A DNA stretch of 42,486 nucleotides from Candidatus Nomurabacteria bacterium. Its GTDB lineage: Bacteria > Patescibacteriota > Minisyncoccia > Phycocordibacterales > UBA9973. Position numbers and translations under genes: made by a program. This document shows, piece by piece, positions 40,903-42,486 of this stretch. Under the pieces are notes generated by a model. The model searched no databases and had not been told where the DNA came from. It worked only from the letters and a program-made list of their open reading frames with translations. The stretch is from assembly GCA_020851595.1 (NCBI GenBank), contig JADZCK010000026.1, forward strand, positions 1 to 42,486. Direction: 5' to 3'. How positions within the stretch are numbered: the stretch's first letter is position 1; each line of letters begins with the position of its first letter.

Positions 40903-41372
40903 GATTTTTTGTTATTTATTTTATCTAAATATCTTTGCAAGATTAGGGCCGCAGCTGATGCATCTACCCTGCCCGACTTTATTTGTTTTATTTTACTATG
41001 AGATTGCGAAGGGTTAGAATCTTTTTTTGTGATTCCAGACTTTCGCGCTTGCCCGCCATGATTGGAATATCGGCGGGCTTCTACTGAAGTAAGAAATTCT
41101 TTTTGTTTGTGTACCGGTAAATTAAACTTCTCTTTTAACTCTAAAATAAAAACTTCTATCCTTCCAGACAAAGCGTTTAGCTTACCAGAAAAATCTACAG
41201 ACTCACCGATTATTATTTCTGAAACTTTTTCCTTTTTTAAAATCTCACCAATGTATGAAATTTCATTTCCATCATTTTTTATGATTTCTTTTGGGAAGGC
41301 CAAGGTTCCATTTTCATCAGAAATCGCCACACCGATCCTTTTTGTTCCATAATCTATTCCTAGAAATCTCAT
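40899..41372 (-). CDS. ruvX: Putative pre-16S rRNA nuclease / Holliday-junction resolvase YqgF
   Basis: 157 residues, RNase H fold: FLGIDYGTKRIGVAISDENG with the first Asp, IIGESVDFSG, and VDASAAALILQRYL with the last catalytic Asp. About 20 residues (SGITKKDSNPSQSHSKIK) extend the usual loop. TATATT ends 7 nt before the ATG. Confidence 0.9.
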   Translation of the reverse strand: MRFLGIDYGTKRIGVAISDENGTLAFPKEIIKNDGNEISYIGEILKKEKVSEIIIGESVDFSGKLNALSGRIEVFILELKEKFNLPVHKQKEFLTSVEARRYSNHGGQARKSGITKKDSNPSQSHSKIKQIKSGRVDASAAALILQRYLDKINNKKS

Positions 41373-41443
41373 AATAATGAATATATCACATGTTTGGTAT
41401 TTATAAAAGTGACTGGTTTAAGGGAAAATGCTATAATACTCCT

Positions 41444-42148
41444 ATGAATAAGAAGTGCGCACGGTGTAAGATTGAGTTCGATAATAAGTATCCTAAACAA
41501 AAATTCTGCTCAATTTTATGTTCTAATAGACATAATCTCAATCATAAAAATATATTTAAAAAACCATCCAGGTATTCCAATGAGCTTGCAGAACTTTTTG
41601 GCATATTGCTCGGAGACGGAAGTGTTGAAAAATATTACGTAAAAATATATTTAAATATGATTGCCGACAAAGGATATACACGAAATATTACCAGATTAAT
41701 TACGAGCGCTCTGCCTGGGGTAAAACCATCAATACACATCAGGAAAGAACGCGGCACAGAAGAAGTTCAAATTTCATGCACAGATGTTTGTGATTATTTT
41801 AAATCCCTGGGGTTTAACCCACAAAAGAGGATTGTGCCAGGGTGGATTACAGAAAACCAAACTTTTACCAAAAGAACACTAAGAGGTCTTTTTGATACAG
41901 AAGGATCAATTGGTATTAAACGTTTTGTAGGGAAAAATAATTTACATATATATAAACAGTTGACGTTTACAAACAAAAATAAGGACATCCTGCAGTTCGT
42001 CGTGAACAGTTTGTCAAATCTTGGGTTTTCTCCAACGAAGACTTCAAGATACAATATCTACATAAGCAACAGAAAAGACATAGAAAGATATTTTAATCTT
42101 ATTGGAACAAGCAACCCAAAACTTGAGAAAAAGATGAAAATAAAGTAA
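41444..42148 (+). CDS. LAGLIDADG homing endonuclease with N-terminal zinc finger
   Basis: 234 residues from the Met at 41444, set by TATAAT (41432-41437) ending 6 nt upstream with a GTGACT -35 at 41409. A zinc finger (KCARCKIEF ... FCSILC) precedes the LAGLIDADG motifs LAELFGILLGDGSVE and LRGLFDTEGSIG. No host intron is visible. It ends 12 nt before tRNA-Ser on the same strand, mirroring the endonuclease next to tRNA-Leu. Confidence 0.92.
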   Translation: MNKKCARCKIEFDNKYPKQKFCSILCSNRHNLNHKNIFKKPSRYSNELAELFGILLGDGSVEKYYVKIYLNMIADKGYTRNITRLITSALPGVKPSIHIRKERGTEEVQISCTDVCDYFKSLGFNPQKRIVPGWITENQTFTKRTLRGLFDTEGSIGIKRFVGKNNLHIYKQLTFTNKNKDILQFVVNSLSNLGFSPTKTSRYNIYISNRKDIERYFNLIGTSNPKLEKKMKIK

Positions 42149-42160
42149 TGTTACAGGCAA

Positions 42161-42250
42161 GGAGGCGTGTCCGAGTGGTCTATGGAGATAGTCTTGAAAA
42201 CTATTAAGGGTTTACACCCTTCGTGAGTTCGAATCTCACCGCCTCCGCCA
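42161..42250 (+). tRNA. tRNA-Ser (TGA)
   Basis: Class II tRNA with long variable arm, acceptor GGAGGCG/CGCCTCC, anticodon loop CTTGAAA and encoded CCA. Confidence 0.95.
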
Positions 42251-42283
42251 GAAATCGAAATCGCATTTTGAAGCCGAATCGGG

Positions 42284-42302
42284 GTCGGCACGAAGTGCCG
42301 AC
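42284..42302. repeat. Perfect 8-bp hairpin after tRNA-Ser
   Basis: GTCGGCAC-GAA-GTGCCGAC, 33 bp past the tRNA. It has no T-run; it may be a processing or termination structure. Confidence 0.5.
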
Positions 42303-42412
42303 ACAAACGCATTCCCGCCAAAAATTCCCGAATCCAAAAGGTTTTTCCACGCTCCGCGCGGCTCAAAAAGTACGGTTCGATCCTTAATTTGAAAGTTCGA
42401 ACCGACTTTTTT

Positions 42413-42441
42413 GAACAAATGAAGTTTTTCTTCATTTGTTC
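42413..42441. repeat. Perfect 12-bp hairpin near the window end
   Basis: GAACAAATGAAG-TTTTT-CTTCATTTGTTC. No terminator tail. The 42251-42486 stretch has short minus-strand ORFs that run across or into tRNA-like sequence and are not convincing genes. Confidence 0.5.
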
Positions 42442-42486
42442 CCTCGTTTGCCAATTCCATATTGTATTTCAAAAACTTTTCGGTAA

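Noticed and set aside
42151-42435. Minus-strand ORF over tRNA-Ser
   Set aside because: Contains GGGGEIRTHEG, the typical false translation of a tRNA on the opposite strand.

Overview
The window looks like a chromosomal segment of a Candidate Phyla Radiation (Patescibacteria), most likely Parcubacteria-type, bacterium. This rests on AT-rich, tightly packed genes, a minimal 61-residue SecE, a type IV pilus pilMNO block, SIMPL and NlpC/P60 envelope proteins, a stand-alone MetRS-C-type tRNA-binding domain, a DUF5659-like protein, and a diversity-generating retroelement (DGR), a class common in CPR genomes. No 16S gene is present, so the lineage is an inference.

Layout. (1) 1-7.7 kb: core genes on the minus strand (secE-nusG-rplK, NlpC/P60, a large surface protein, SIMPL, FKBP, murB, an Nramp-like transporter). 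(2) 7.7-10.1 kb: a complete DGR. It has a reverse transcriptase (-), an Avd accessory gene (+, divergent, with its reading frame broken by a C9 tract), a template repeat (TR, 9065-9175) and a variable repeat (VR, 9534-9644) at the 3' end of a GC-rich target gene. TR and VR differ at 11 positions, and all 11 are adenines of the TR on the minus strand. (3) 10.1-12.0 kb: tsaC, tsaE and two small membrane proteins. (4) about 12.0-31.84 kb: a higher-GC genomic island ending inside tRNA-His. Its cargo handles copper and zinc/cadmium and oxidative protein folding (CsoR-like repressor, CopA, P1B zinc-type ATPase, HMA-DsbD-like protein, cupredoxin, DUF305, YHS, three DsbA-like proteins, a SurA-like chaperone, a cysteine desulfurase-like enzyme, an M23 peptidase). 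Its right arm carries a winged-helix regulator, a P-loop ATPase and a large serine recombinase. (5) 31.9-42.5 kb: a P2-type ATPase, tRNA-Leu, -Arg, -Val and -Ser, two LAGLIDADG endonuclease genes each placed just upstream of a tRNA, rplS, an RluA-type synthase, pilMNO and ruvX.

Three signals stand out. First, the DGR: TR/VR adenine bias, hairpins beside both repeats, an unusual avd orientation, and a poly-C tract that puts avd out of frame while sitting in the spacer of the RT promoter. Second, a G12 tract in the -35/-10 spacer of a surface-protein promoter, which resembles a phase-variable promoter. Third, many genes have a TATAAT-like box ending 6-7 nt before the start codon, which predicts widespread leaderless transcription; the same rule points to the avd start used here. 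A 400-bp array of hairpin units at 20.6-20.9 kb, each built from a direct repeat (usually 11-nt spacing) plus an inverted copy with a different core sequence, has no family I can name.
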